A program made the position numbers and the translations under genes. A stretch of DNA of 43,418 nt from DASRHY01 sp046765875 (lineage in GTDB: Bacteria; Actinomycetota; Actinomycetes; Propionibacteriales; Kribbellaceae), in contig JBKPSJ010000308.1 of NCBI GenBank assembly GCA_046765875.1, positions 1 to 43,418 on the forward strand, written 5' to 3'. Position 1 is the stretch's first letter. Every line of letters begins with the position of its first letter. Under the pieces are notes generated by a model. It saw only the letters and a list, made by a program, of their open reading frames with translations. It was not told where the DNA came from and ran no database searches. Below are positions 23,594 through 32,401 of the stretch, piece by piece.

Positions 23594-24154
23594 TCAGCGC
23601 GTGGACTTGCGGGCGGTCGTCTTCTTGGCGGCCGTCTTCTTCGCCGGGGCCTTCCTGGCGGCGGTCTTGGTCGCAGCCGTCTTGGTCGCAGCCGTCTTGG
23701 TGACGGCGGTCTTCCGCGCAGGCGCCTTCTTCGCCGCGGTCTTGGTGGCGGCGGCCTTGGCCGGGGCCTTCTTCGCCGCGGTCTTCGTCGCGGTGGTCTT
23801 GGCGGCGGTCGCCTTCGTGGCGGTGGATCGCGCCGGCGCGGCCGTCCTGGCGATGACGAGCTTCGGCAGCTTCTTCGCGCCTGACACCACGGCCTTCAGC
23901 TCCGCACCCGCGCGGAACTTCGGAACCGTCGTCTTCTTGGCCCGCTTGGTCTCCCCGGTCCGCGGGTTGCGGACCATCCGAGCACCGCGCTCGACGGCCT
24001 CGAAAGCGCCGAAGCCGGTGATGGCGACCTTGCCGCCCTTCTTGGTCAGCTCGCGCTGGACGGTGTCGATCACCGACTCCAGTGCGTGCTGCGCCGCCCG
24101 GCGGTTCCCGTCGAAGTGCACTGCGAGCGCTTCGACCAACTGGCTCTTGTTCAC
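23594..24154 (-). CDS. hup: HU-family nucleoid protein with histone-H1-like tail
   Basis: 186 residues from a GTG at 24154 (VNKSQLVEALA), with GGAGG upstream. Residues 1-90 are the HU fold: NKSQLVEALAVHFDGNRRAAQHALESVIDTVQ, GKVAITGFGAFEAVERGARMVRNPRTGE, then VPKFRAGAELKAVV. Residues about 100-186 are a tail of degenerate Lys/Ala/Thr/Pro repeats (TKTAAKKAPAK type), as in mycobacterial HupB/Hlp. The tail binds DNA and is often acetylated in relatives. HU compacts the chromosome and affects global transcription. Repeat-rich DNA coding for the tail may vary in length between strains. Confidence 0.95.
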   Translation of the reverse strand: MNKSQLVEALAVHFDGNRRAAQHALESVIDTVQRELTKKGGKVAITGFGAFEAVERGARMVRNPRTGETKRAKKTTVPKFRAGAELKAVVSGAKKLPKLVIARTAAPARSTATKATAAKTTATKTAAKKAPAKAAATKTAAKKAPARKTAVTKTAATKTAATKTAARKAPAKKTAAKKTTARKSTR

Positions 24155-24355
24155 TTGCTTCCCTCCGTGAACCTTGATGTCGAGCACGGCGCTCGATCTC
24201 CGGTGAACGTTATGGATTCTGCACGCTCTGCACAAACATCCACGCGGCACAAGGCCCTTTATCTGCTGGATTTCCACGATCGTAACCCCCGACGGGCCCG
24301 GAAATCCCTGCAGCGCAACGATTCGACGACCAGGCGTGACGCGGAAGGCCGCGTT

Positions 24356-25483
24356 CTAGAGCCAATCGCGGCGCTTGAAGACCACGTACAGGCTGAAGCA
24401 GACCATGCCCATCAGCGCCAGGGCGAACGGATAGCCGGCCGCCCAGTGCAGTTCGGGCATCTCGTCGAAGTTCATCCCGTACACCGTGCCGATCAACGTC
24501 GGCGCGAACAGGATCGCCGCCCAGGCCGAGATCTTCTTGACCTCGGTGTTCTGCTCGTGGCTGGCCAGCGCGAGGCTCTTCATCTCCTCGTTCTGCTTCT
24601 GCGCGACCAGGGTCGCGTTCACCGTCAGGATGTCGCGCAGCAGTTCGCGGAAGCCGTCCACACGCTCGATCACCTGGGTGACGTGGTCGGCGACGTCGCG
24701 CAGCGAGCGCTGAAGTTCCTCGTCGACGCCGTACTTGTCGAAGCCGGCGGCCAGTGCGGCCAGGATGTCCTGCAGCGGATGGGTCGCGCGCTGGAACTCG
24801 ATCACCTCGCGGGACAACTCGTAGATGCGCCGCGACACCTTCGGGTCGCCGAGGAAGACCTCGGTCTCGATCTCGTCGATGTCGTTCTCGAGACCGCAGA
24901 CCACCGGCTCGTAGCCGTCGACGACCTTGTCCATGATCGCATAGAGAACCGCCTCGGTACCGAGGCCGAGCAACTCCGGATCGGCCTCGACCCGGCGTCG
25001 TACGGCCGCCAGGTCCGGCGCCTCCGCGTGCCGGACCGTCACGACGAAGTCGGGCCCGACGAACACGTGCACCTCGCCGAACTCGACCTCCTCGGTCTCG
25101 TCGACGTACCGGGCGGCCTTGAGCACGACGAACAACGTGTCGCCGTACCGCTCGAGCTTCGGTCGCTGGTGCGCGAGGATCGCGTCCTCGACGGCGAGCT
25201 CGTGCAGGTCGAACTCCGACGCCAGCGACATCAGCTCGCGCTGGTCGGGCCGGTACAGGCCGATCCAGGCCATGCTGTCGGACGTCTCGTGCAACGCGGC
25301 GTAGGTGTCGGCGAGCGACCGTGGCGACGAGGCGCGTTGCCCGTCGCGGTAGACGGCGCTGTCGACCATGTGGCCGTGCGGGCGTTCCGGCTTGGCCGGT
25401 GGCGGTGTCGGTGGAGCGGCGTGCCGGACGGTCTGCCGGCGTGAGAACGCCCGCAGTGTGGGCAGGCGGCGCAGGTCGGACAT
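24356..25483 (-). CDS. corA: CorA-family magnesium/cobalt transporter
   Basis: 375 residues from the ATG at 25483 with GGGAGGGGAA upstream. An N-terminal Pro-rich stretch precedes the cytoplasmic funnel domain (about 50-310). The two C-terminal membrane helices are AWAAILFAPTLIGTVYGMNF, ending in the YGMN pore signature, and ALALMGMVCFSLYVVF, followed by a basic KRRDW tail. It forms a pentamer that lets Mg2+ into the cell. A 6-bp hairpin (24339-24354) sits right after the stop codon. The 245 bases upstream to the leuD stop show nothing I can name. Confidence 0.93.
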   Translation of the reverse strand: MSDLRRLPTLRAFSRRQTVRHAAPPTPPPAKPERPHGHMVDSAVYRDGQRASSPRSLADTYAALHETSDSMAWIGLYRPDQRELMSLASEFDLHELAVEDAILAHQRPKLERYGDTLFVVLKAARYVDETEEVEFGEVHVFVGPDFVVTVRHAEAPDLAAVRRRVEADPELLGLGTEAVLYAIMDKVVDGYEPVVCGLENDIDEIETEVFLGDPKVSRRIYELSREVIEFQRATHPLQDILAALAAGFDKYGVDEELQRSLRDVADHVTQVIERVDGFRELLRDILTVNATLVAQKQNEEMKSLALASHEQNTEVKKISAWAAILFAPTLIGTVYGMNFDEMPELHWAAGYPFALALMGMVCFSLYVVFKRRDWL

Positions 25484-25728
25484 GATGGGTTCCCCTCCCA
25501 TGGCGTACACAAACAAGGCGAGCTGGCATTCGTCTGCTCGACCCGGCGGCTCCCCGCCGCAACGCCACGCAAGGGCACGATCCATCGTCCTGCCGACGGC
25601 CGACCCCGAAACCTCAGTGCTGAAAGGCGATCAGGTCAAGCGAGAACGGTATGACTGGAGGGATCGCTACTCATGAGCGTCTCACCTCCTGTGACTCGCG
25701 GACCGTGGCCAATGAGCAAGGGTACCAC

Positions 25729-26328
25729 TCAGACCTTGGCGGGCAGCGTTGCCGGCTTGTACGAGGGACGTTCCGACTCGTACGCCGCGATGTCGGCCTC
25801 GTGCGACAGCGTGATCCCGATGTCGTCCAGACCGTTGAGCAGCCGGTAACGCGTGTAGTCGTCGATGGTGAACGGCGCGACCAGATCGCCGGCACTGATG
25901 GTGCGGTGCTCGAGATCGACGGTCACCGATGTCGCAGGATCGGCCTCGATCAGCTTCCAGAGCTGCTCGACGACGTCCTGCTCGACCAACGCGGGCAGCA
26001 GCCCGGACTTACCGGCGTTGCCCCGGAAGATGTCGCCGAACCGCGCCGATACGACGACCCGGAACCCGTAGTCGAGCAGGGCCCAGACCGCGTGCTCGCG
26101 TGACGAACCGGTGCCGAAGTCCGGCCCGGCCACCAGCACCGAGGCGCCGTCGTACGCGGCGTCGTTGAGCACGAACGACGGGTCGTTGCGCCACGCCGCG
26201 AACAGCCCGTCCTCGAACCCGGTGCGGGTCACCCGCTTGAGGTAGACCGCCGGGATGATCTGGTCGGTGTCGACGTTGCCGCGCCGCAGCGGGACGGCGG
26301 TACCGGTGTGGGTGGTGAAGGCTTCCAT
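25729..26328 (-). CDS. leuD: 3-isopropylmalate dehydratase small subunit
   Basis: 199 residues from the ATG at 26328, 23 bases after leuC. AVPLRRGNVDTDQIIPAVYLKR and GPDFGTGSSREHAVWALLDYGFRVVVSARFGDIFRGNAGKSGLL are the swivelling-domain signatures with the G-S-S-R-E-H motif. With LeuC it converts 2-isopropylmalate to 3-isopropylmalate in leucine synthesis. Confidence 0.96.
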   Translation of the reverse strand: MEAFTTHTGTAVPLRRGNVDTDQIIPAVYLKRVTRTGFEDGLFAAWRNDPSFVLNDAAYDGASVLVAGPDFGTGSSREHAVWALLDYGFRVVVSARFGDIFRGNAGKSGLLPALVEQDVVEQLWKLIEADPATSVTVDLEHRTISAGDLVAPFTIDDYTRYRLLNGLDDIGITLSHEADIAAYESERPSYKPATLPAKV

Positions 26329-26351
26329 CAGTTTCGTCCTTCTCAGGTTTC

Positions 26352-27758
26352 TTAGAGCGTCGGCAGGTCGGAGGGCGCGGACAGCGTGCCCCGGACGGCG
26401 GTCGCGGCGGCGACCAGCGGCGAGACCAGGTGGGTACGGCCGCCCTTGCCCTGCCGGCCCTCGAAGTTGCGGTTGGACGTGGACGCGCTGCGCTCTCCGG
26501 GTGCGAGCTGGTCGGGGTTCATCCCCAGGCACATCGAGCAGCCCGCACCGCGCCACTCGGCGCCGGCCTCCTTGAACACCACGTCGAGGCCCTCGGACTC
26601 GGCCTGCAAACGGACCCGCCCCGATCCCGGAACCACCAGCATTCTGGTGCCCTCGGCAACGGTCCGGCCCTCGATCACCCCGGCGGCGGCGCGCAGGTCC
26701 TCGATCCGGCCGTTGGTGCACGAGCCGAGGAAGACGGTGTCGACATGGATGTCGCGCATCGGCGTGCCGGGCTTCAGGTCCATGTACTCCAAAGCCTTGG
26801 CCGCGGCGACCTTGTCGTTCTCGCCGTCGAAGTCGTCCGGCGACGGTACGGCACCCGACAGCGGCACACCCTGGCCCGGGTTGGTGCCCCAGGTGACGAA
26901 CGGCGTGATCTCGTCGGCGTGCAGCACGACCTCGGCATCGAAGATCGCGTCGTCGTCGGTGGTGAGGCTGTTCCAGTACTCGACGGCCACGTCCCAGTCC
27001 GCGCCCTGCGGCGCGTGCGGCTTGTCCTTCAGGTACGCGAACGTCGTCTCGTCCGGCGCGATCATGCCGGCCTTGGCACCCCACTCGATGGACATGTTGC
27101 AGACCGTCATCCGCGCCTCCATCGACAGCGCGCGGATCGCCTCGCCGCGGTACTCGACGATGTAGCCCTGGCCGCCGCCGGTGCCGACCTTCGCGATCAG
27201 CGCGAGCACCAGGTCCTTCGCGGTGACCCCGTCGCGGAGCTCGCCGTCCACGGTCACGGCCATCGTCTTCGGCTTGGCCTGCGGCAGCGTCTGGGTGGCC
27301 AGCACGTGCTCGACCTCGCTGGTGCCGATGCCGAACGCGATCGCGCCGAACGCGCCGTGTGTCGAGGTGTGGCTGTCGCCGCACACCACGGTGAGGCCGG
27401 GCTGGGTGAGGCCCAACTGCGGGCCGATCACGTGCACGATGCCCTGGTCCTTGTCGCCCAGGGTGTGGATCCGGATGCCGAACTCGTCGGCGTTGCGGCG
27501 CAGCGTCTCGACCTGGGTCCGCGACACCGGGTCCGCGATCGGCTTGTCCACGTCGTACGTCGGCACGTTGTGGTCCTCGGTCGCGATCGTCAGGTCGGCG
27601 CGGCGTACCTTGCGGCCGGCCAGCCGGAGACCGTCGAACGCCTGCGGGCTGGTCACCTCGTGGACGAGGTGGAGGTCGATGTAGAGCAGATCCGGCTCAC
27701 CCTCAGCCCGACGCACGACGTGTGCGTCCCAGACCTTCTCCGACAACGTCCTGCCCAT
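26352..27758 (-). CDS. leuC: 3-isopropylmalate dehydratase large subunit
   Basis: 468 residues, the usual length. The start GRTLSEKVWDAHVVRR, VVCGDSHTSTHGAFGAIAFGIGTSEVEHVLATQTL (about 127-161) and GSCTNGRIEDLRAA together with GCSMCLGMNPDQLAPGERSASTSNRNFEGRQG supply the three [4Fe-4S] cysteines (in SCTN, then C-S-M-C). It is transcribed with leuD and divergent from the IclR regulator, as in other actinomycetes where that regulator controls leuCD. Confidence 0.97.
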   Translation of the reverse strand: MGRTLSEKVWDAHVVRRAEGEPDLLYIDLHLVHEVTSPQAFDGLRLAGRKVRRADLTIATEDHNVPTYDVDKPIADPVSRTQVETLRRNADEFGIRIHTLGDKDQGIVHVIGPQLGLTQPGLTVVCGDSHTSTHGAFGAIAFGIGTSEVEHVLATQTLPQAKPKTMAVTVDGELRDGVTAKDLVLALIAKVGTGGGQGYIVEYRGEAIRALSMEARMTVCNMSIEWGAKAGMIAPDETTFAYLKDKPHAPQGADWDVAVEYWNSLTTDDDAIFDAEVVLHADEITPFVTWGTNPGQGVPLSGAVPSPDDFDGENDKVAAAKALEYMDLKPGTPMRDIHVDTVFLGSCTNGRIEDLRAAAGVIEGRTVAEGTRMLVVPGSGRVRLQAESEGLDVVFKEAGAEWRGAGCSMCLGMNPDQLAPGERSASTSNRNFEGRQGKGGRTHLVSPLVAAATAVRGTLSAPSDLPTL

Positions 27759-27870
27759 GAGAATGGCTCCTTAGGATGTACGACTGCTGACCAGCGGCCG
27801 TGGTGGTATGACACGCGCCACCAACGGTGCTCCTTCGCGGACCGGCTTGGCGACTTGCGTATCACGATTC

Positions 27871-27889
27871 GAGACGGCAATATCGTCTC
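27871..27889. promoter_or_regulatory. operator abutting the IclR-regulator start
   Basis: GAGACG (27871-27876) and CGTCTC (27884-27889) are perfect arms with a 7-base AT-rich spacer, ending directly at the ATG at 27890. It sits in the 131-base gap divergent to leuC and is a likely binding site for the IclR protein. No ribosome site fits between it and the ATG, so the regulator mRNA may be leaderless. Confidence 0.6.
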
Positions 27890-28609
27890 ATGGACAACTC
27901 TAGCGGAGTGGGCGTACTCGACAAGGCGGCCCTCGTTCTGTCCGCGTTGGAGTCCGGTCCGGCCACGCTGGCCGGGCTGGTCGCCGCCACCGGCCTGGCC
28001 CGTCCGACCGCGCACCGCCTCGCCGTCGCGCTCGAGCACCACCGGTTCGTCGGCCGCGACATGCAGGGCCGGTTCGTCCTCGGCCCGCGGCTCAACGAGC
28101 TCGCGTCGGCCGCCGGCGAGGACCGGCTGCTGGCCACCGCCGGCCCGGTGCTGGCCCGGCTCCGCGACATCACCGGCGAGTCCGCGCAGTTGTTCCGCCG
28201 GCAGGGCGACTACCGGGTCTGCGTCGCAGCGGCCGAGCGTCCGTCCGGTCTCCGCGACACCGTGCCGGTCGGCAGCCAGCTCACCATGGGTGCCGGTTCG
28301 GCCGCGCAGATCCTGCTCGCCTGGGAGGATCCGGAGCGGATGCACCGCGGTCTGCACAACGCGTCGTTCAACGCGGCTGCATTGGCCGGCGTACGGCGTC
28401 GTGGCTGGGCGCACAGTGTGGGCGAACGCGAGCAGGGGGTGGCGTCGGTGTCCGCGCCGGTCCGCTCTCCGTCCGGCAAGGTGATCGCCGCGGTGTCGGT
28501 CTCAGGACCGATAGAGCGGCTGTCGCGTCAGCCCGGCCGCATGCACGCACCCGCTGTGATGGCCGCTGCCGAACGCCTCTCCGAGGCACTGCGCCGCGCA
28601 TCGGAATAG
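27890..28609 (+). CDS. ndgR: IclR-family regulator of leuCD (NdgR-type)
   Basis: 239 residues from the ATG at 27890. Residues 8-62 are the winged helix (VLDKAALVLSALESGPATLAGLVAATGLARPTAHRLAVALEHHRFV). Residues 80-235 are the IclR effector domain with LFRRQGDYRVCVAAAERPSGLRDTVPVGSQLTMGAGSAAQILLAW and the C-terminal REQGVASVSAPVRSPSGKVIAAVSVSGP. Divergent position to leuC is the conserved arrangement of NdgR/LtbR, which represses leucine genes and influences antibiotic and amino-acid metabolism. Confidence 0.9.
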   Translation: MDNSSGVGVLDKAALVLSALESGPATLAGLVAATGLARPTAHRLAVALEHHRFVGRDMQGRFVLGPRLNELASAAGEDRLLATAGPVLARLRDITGESAQLFRRQGDYRVCVAAAERPSGLRDTVPVGSQLTMGAGSAAQILLAWEDPERMHRGLHNASFNAAALAGVRRRGWAHSVGEREQGVASVSAPVRSPSGKVIAAVSVSGPIERLSRQPGRMHAPAVMAAAERLSEALRRASE

Positions 28610-28675
28610 CCGCCCAGGCGTCGCTTACCCGTCGCCCTGGTGAAAAACCGGTGGCGCGCCTTGACCGGGCCGATG

Positions 28676-28695
28676 AGAGCCACGAGGTTGGCTCT
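28676..28695. promoter_or_regulatory. inverted repeat ahead of phoD
   Basis: AGAGCCA (28676-28682) and TGGCTCT (28689-28695) are perfect 7-bp arms with a 6-base spacer, in the 109-base gap between the IclR gene and phoD. It could be an operator or a weak terminator. Confidence 0.35.
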
Positions 28696-28718
28696 GGTTC
28701 GGTTTTGAGGAGGGCAAG

Positions 28719-30320
28719 ATGAGCGAGCTTGTGAGGCGGCGCACCGTACTCGGTGCCGCGGGTGCGGCGATCATTGCCGGAGGCATCACGGATGTACGCC
28801 GGGCGCATGCGGAGCCGGTACGGGCCGACCCGTTCGGGCTCGGTATCGCCAGTGGCGACCCGTTGCCGGACCGGGTGGTGCTGTGGACGCGATTGGTACG
28901 CGGCGACGGCATCGGCAGCGCGCCGTACAGCGACCGTCGGGTCGAGGTCGGCTGGCAGATCGCGACCGACGAACGATTCCGGCACGTCGTGCGGTCCGGT
29001 ACGGCGTCCGCCTACCCGGGCCTCGCGCATTCGGTGCATGTCGACGCGGCGGGTCTGCATCCCGGCCGGGACTACTGGTACAGGTTCCGGGCCGGACAGT
29101 TCGTCAGCCCGGCCGGCCGGACCCGCACCGCACCGGACCGGCATGGCCGCGTGAAGCGCCTGCGATTCGGGATCGCGAACTGCCAGGACTGGCAGAACGG
29201 CTTCTATGGTGCGTACAACGACATGGCCGAGTCGGACCTGGACCTGATCCTGCATGTCGGTGACTACATCTATGAGTACGACCCAAGCCCGACAGCTGTC
29301 CGTCAGCACAACCCGTCGTCGGGGACGGCCGTCGGAGCGGATCAGCTGATCACGCTGGCCGACTACCGGAACCGTCACGCGCTCTACAAGTCAGACCCGG
29401 CGCTCCAGGCGGCTCATGCGGCGGTGCCGTTCATCTGCGCTCCGGACGACCACGAGGTGGAGAACAACTACGCGAACCTGGTGGACGAGCAGGATGACCT
29501 GCCCTTCCCGCAACGGCACCAGACGCCCGAGCAGTTCGCGATCCAGCGCGCCGCGGCATACCAGGCGTGGTACGAGCACACGGCCGTGCGTACGGCGTAC
29601 CGGCCGGGTTCATCCGCGATCCGGATCTACCGGCGGTTCGACTTCGGCACGCTGCTGCGGCTGAACGTTCTGGACACCAGGCAGTACCGCACGGACCAGC
29701 CGGGCGGGCTGCCGAGCGACCTCGGCCCGCAGGTGCTCGGTGACACGAACACGACCGGCACCCTGACCGGTCCGGAGCAGGAGCAGTGGTTGCTACACGG
29801 ACTACGGCACTCGCCGGGCCAGTGGAACGTACTCGGGCAGCAGGTGATGATGGCGCCGACCCGGTTCGCCCAGCCGCCGCCGGCGTCGATTGTGAACCTG
29901 GACCAGTGGGACGGGTACACGCCGCAACGTCGCCGGCTGCTTGCAGCCATCGCCGACAGCGGGGCGAGCAACCCGGTGGTGATCGCCGGTGACATCCACT
30001 CCACCTGGATCAACGACCTGCGGCTGAACGTCGACGACCCGGCCTCGCCGGTGGTAGCCAGTGAGTTCGTGTCGACGTCGATCACGTCGAGCTTTCCGCC
30101 CGCGTTCGTGCCGATCGCAGAGCAGTCGAACGCGGCGTTCAACCCGTGGGTGCGGTACTTCAACGGCCGCGGGCACGGCTGGCTGCGGATGGATGTCGAC
30201 CGGGACCGCTGGCTGACCGAGGAGCGTTCGGTCGCCTCGATCACGGTGCGCGACGCGCCGTCCTCGACCACCGCACGCTGGGCCGTAGAGGCCGGGACTC
30301 CAGGAGTGGTGCCCGCCTAA
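28719..30320 (+). CDS. phoD: PhoD-type alkaline phosphatase/phosphodiesterase, Tat-exported
   Basis: 533 residues from an ATG preceded by GAGGAGGG. The N-terminus RRRTVLGAAGAAIIAGGITDVRRAHAEP is a Tat signal with an A-H-A cleavage site. Then come the PhoD N-terminal domain (FGLGIASGDPLPDRVVLWTRL) and the metal centre: RFGIANCQDW, LILHVGDYIYEYDP, CAPDDHEVENNYAN and VVIAGDIHSTWIND. PhoD enzymes use Ca/Fe and release phosphate from mono- and diesters outside the cell. I did not recognise a clear PHO box upstream. Confidence 0.94.
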   Translation: MSELVRRRTVLGAAGAAIIAGGITDVRRAHAEPVRADPFGLGIASGDPLPDRVVLWTRLVRGDGIGSAPYSDRRVEVGWQIATDERFRHVVRSGTASAYPGLAHSVHVDAAGLHPGRDYWYRFRAGQFVSPAGRTRTAPDRHGRVKRLRFGIANCQDWQNGFYGAYNDMAESDLDLILHVGDYIYEYDPSPTAVRQHNPSSGTAVGADQLITLADYRNRHALYKSDPALQAAHAAVPFICAPDDHEVENNYANLVDEQDDLPFPQRHQTPEQFAIQRAAAYQAWYEHTAVRTAYRPGSSAIRIYRRFDFGTLLRLNVLDTRQYRTDQPGGLPSDLGPQVLGDTNTTGTLTGPEQEQWLLHGLRHSPGQWNVLGQQVMMAPTRFAQPPPASIVNLDQWDGYTPQRRRLLAAIADSGASNPVVIAGDIHSTWINDLRLNVDDPASPVVASEFVSTSITSSFPPAFVPIAEQSNAAFNPWVRYFNGRGHGWLRMDVDRDRWLTEERSVASITVRDAPSSTTARWAVEAGTPGVVPA

Positions 30321-30331
30321 AACTGGCTTCC

Positions 30332-30517
30332 TCAGGCCGGACGCGCTGCCTCGCTGACTCGCAGCGCGTGGAGGTCCTCACGCAAGGCGGGGTCCGACAT
30401 CACCAGGTAGACCAGACCGCAGTCCTGCGGACCGGTCGCGCCGGGCACACACAACGTGCACCGGTCGCCCGGTCGGATCGGGCACATCGGAACCGGCCGC
30501 CGCTTGCTGCCAGGCAT
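30332..30517 (-). CDS. small cysteine-containing protein (DUF6767-like)
   Basis: 61 residues from the ATG at 30517, with GGAGGGAA overlapping the start region. It reads MPGSKRRPVPMCPIRPGD, then CTLCVPGATGPQDCGLVYLVM and a charged end. The C-P-I-R-P-G-x-x-C-x-L-C and G-P-Q-D-C-G-L-V pattern (four cysteines) is what I recall for small actinobacterial DUF6767 proteins, and may hold a metal. Function unknown. Overlapping longer frames on this strand (up to 30663) are shadows. Confidence 0.7.
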   Translation of the reverse strand: MPGSKRRPVPMCPIRPGDRCTLCVPGATGPQDCGLVYLVMSDPALREDLHALRVSEAARPA

Positions 30518-30636
30518 TCCCTTCCCTCCATCGTCTTACCGATAACAACGTACGGGCCGGAGGGCGGCCCCTGCAGAGTCGCATGTCGACCCTGCAAGGG
30601 CCGGAGGTCCTTACTTAAGACCCGGTCCGCACGACC

Positions 30637-30693
30637 TCCAGGCTCCGCCACCATAGTTGCCACCGGCCACTACCGGACCAGCTAATGCCGCGG
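30637..30693. repeat. 57-bp target-site duplication, left copy
   Basis: Identical to 32345-32401 and lying directly against the left end of the IS. The pre-insertion sequence was the 3' end of the ATPase gene at 32390 and its downstream region. Confidence 0.9.
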
Positions 30694-32344
30694 CCTGACT
30701 TGGCTCACGCTAGTGCGCACCTGGGTTAGGTGATCTGGGAGAGGGCGTTGCGTAGGTCGACTGGAAGGGGCCGCTCAGCGGTGACGAGTTGGCCGCCGAC
30801 GTGGATCTGGACGGTGTGGTAGCGGCGTGCGGTGCGGACGAACTTCTTGATCGACCAGCCGGTGCGGTCCTCGATGAACCGGGTGACTGCCAGGGCCGCG
30901 AACACGACGGTTAGGTGGGCCTGGATCGACTCGCGCTTGTGGTGATAGATCGGGCGTGCCTGGAGGTCGTGCTTGGACATCCGGAAGCTCTTCTCGATGT
31001 GCCACAGCCGGTGGTAGGCGCCGATCACGAACTCGGCGGGCTGGTCGACCAGGTTGGTCACGTAACCCTTGAACCCGGCCAGACCGCGGGCCCTGGCCTC
31101 CAGGTCCCGGTTCACACTCTTGTGGCCGCCTGTGAGGGTGATGAACCGGTTCCGCTTGACCGCGACCTTCCCGGCCACGGCCTTCTCGGCTTTGGCGACC
31201 TGCTCATCGATCCCGCGCACCGTCCGGCGGGCCCGGTCGGCCTTCCACTGGTAGTACAAGACGTGATCACGCCGCTTGTCACTCGGGGCTGCCGGCCACC
31301 CCTGGGTGAAGATCTGGCCGTCAGCGATGGGCTCGTCGGGATGCTTGTCGCGCCAGGCCTTCACGACATAGGGGACTTCGGGGATCCTCGCGCCGAGGAT
31401 GAACCACAACCCTGCGGCCTCGATGGCCCTCTTGTTGGCTTCCGACACCATCCCCGCGTCGGCCACGACCGTGACATCGGTGAGCTGGTGGGCGGTCTTG
31501 AACGCCTCGATGACCGGCAGCATCGTCTTGGTCTCGGCCTTGTTGCCCTCGAACGCCTCGACCTGCAGCGGGAACCCGCTGGCATCGGTCAACAACCCGA
31601 CGGTGATCTGCGGCTCCAGCCTTCGTTCCTTGGAGAACCCTGGTTCCCGGAACCCGTCCCCGGCGTCGGTCTCGAAGTACAGGGTCGTGACGTCGTACAT
31701 GATCAAGGTGGCCGGCCCCAGTGCCGCGTGCGCGGCACAGGCGGCAGCCAGACCCCTGCGCCACACCGGCTTGGCATAGGCCGGCAGCCGCCGCTTCACC
31801 GTGGCGTAGGAGGCTCCCGCGACCCCGACCTCCTCCAGCACCCGCACGGCGTCGAGCTTGCTAGTCGGCTCGACGATCCGCGCCAGCACCAGGCCGCGGA
31901 ACACCTCGTCCCCACCGGTCGCCTCATCGAACCCCAGCGCCTCGTAGGCCCGACACAACGCGTCCCACAGATGCCCCATCCGTGTGGAGACAATCTCCAG
32001 CGGACCACCCGACGCGGCCGCAGCTGCAGCCGTCTCGCCGGGATCCATGCCCAGGTCCAGCTCGCCTTGACCCGCCGCCAGGCGCTGCCGAGCGGCAGCC
32101 TTCAGGGCCCCGACCTCGGCCTGGTCATGCCCCGAGCCGATGTGCTCGATCTTCCGCGAACCCCGATGCGAGGAGTACACGATCTGCACCGCGATCGCCC
32201 CCGAGGACGTCTTCACGGTCCGGATGTAGGCCACCACGGCACCCTACGGGCCGGCTAGTGCGCAAATTCGGGCCACCGCACCAGCAAACCCGCTGGTCAG
32301 CGCGTCACCGCCCCGCCCAGACCCCAAACGTGAGCCAAGTCAGG
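30694..32344. mobile_element. IS1634-family insertion sequence, intact
   Basis: 1651 bp bounded by perfect 16-bp inverted repeats CCTGACTTGGCTCACG (30694-30709 and, inverted, 32329-32344), with one complete transposase gene. The flanking direct repeat is 57 bp, unusually long for most IS families but known for IS1634/IS1549-type elements. Confidence 0.92.
30726..32237 (-). CDS. IS1634-family DDE transposase
   Basis: 503 residues from a GTG at 32237. IMYDVTTLYFETDAGDGF (first Asp, near residue 190), VTVVADAGMVSEANKRAIE (second Asp, near 256) and GAYHRLWHIEKSFRMSKHDLQARPIYHH (Glu, near 430) are the catalytic blocks of the IS4-like supergroup, and the last has the Y-x-R...E...K pattern. Length and motifs fit IS1634-type enzymes, and the frame is undamaged, so the element may be active. 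It reads toward the DUF6767-like gene and away from the ABC operon. Confidence 0.93.
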   Translation of the reverse strand: MVAYIRTVKTSSGAIAVQIVYSSHRGSRKIEHIGSGHDQAEVGALKAAARQRLAAGQGELDLGMDPGETAAAAAASGGPLEIVSTRMGHLWDALCRAYEALGFDEATGGDEVFRGLVLARIVEPTSKLDAVRVLEEVGVAGASYATVKRRLPAYAKPVWRRGLAAACAAHAALGPATLIMYDVTTLYFETDAGDGFREPGFSKERRLEPQITVGLLTDASGFPLQVEAFEGNKAETKTMLPVIEAFKTAHQLTDVTVVADAGMVSEANKRAIEAAGLWFILGARIPEVPYVVKAWRDKHPDEPIADGQIFTQGWPAAPSDKRRDHVLYYQWKADRARRTVRGIDEQVAKAEKAVAGKVAVKRNRFITLTGGHKSVNRDLEARARGLAGFKGYVTNLVDQPAEFVIGAYHRLWHIEKSFRMSKHDLQARPIYHHKRESIQAHLTVVFAALAVTRFIEDRTGWSIKKFVRTARRYHTVQIHVGGQLVTAERPLPVDLRNALSQIT

Positions 32345-32401
32345 TCCAGGCTCCGCCACCATAGTTGCCACCGGCCACTACCGGACCAGCTAATGCCGCG
32401 G
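32345..32401. repeat. 57-bp target-site duplication, right copy
   Basis: Identical to 30637-30693. This copy contains the last codons and the TAG of the ABC ATPase gene (stop at 32390-32392), so the insertion left that gene whole. Confidence 0.9.

Noticed and set aside
24339..24354. 6-bp hairpin after the corA stop as a terminator
   Set aside because: The stem is short with no T-run; mentioned only in the corA entry.
30640..30653. CAGGCTCCGCCACC resembling the 3' end of a tRNA gene and a possible attachment site
   Set aside because: No matching 5' acceptor strand or T-arm is found upstream, and the repeat is fully explained as the IS target duplication.
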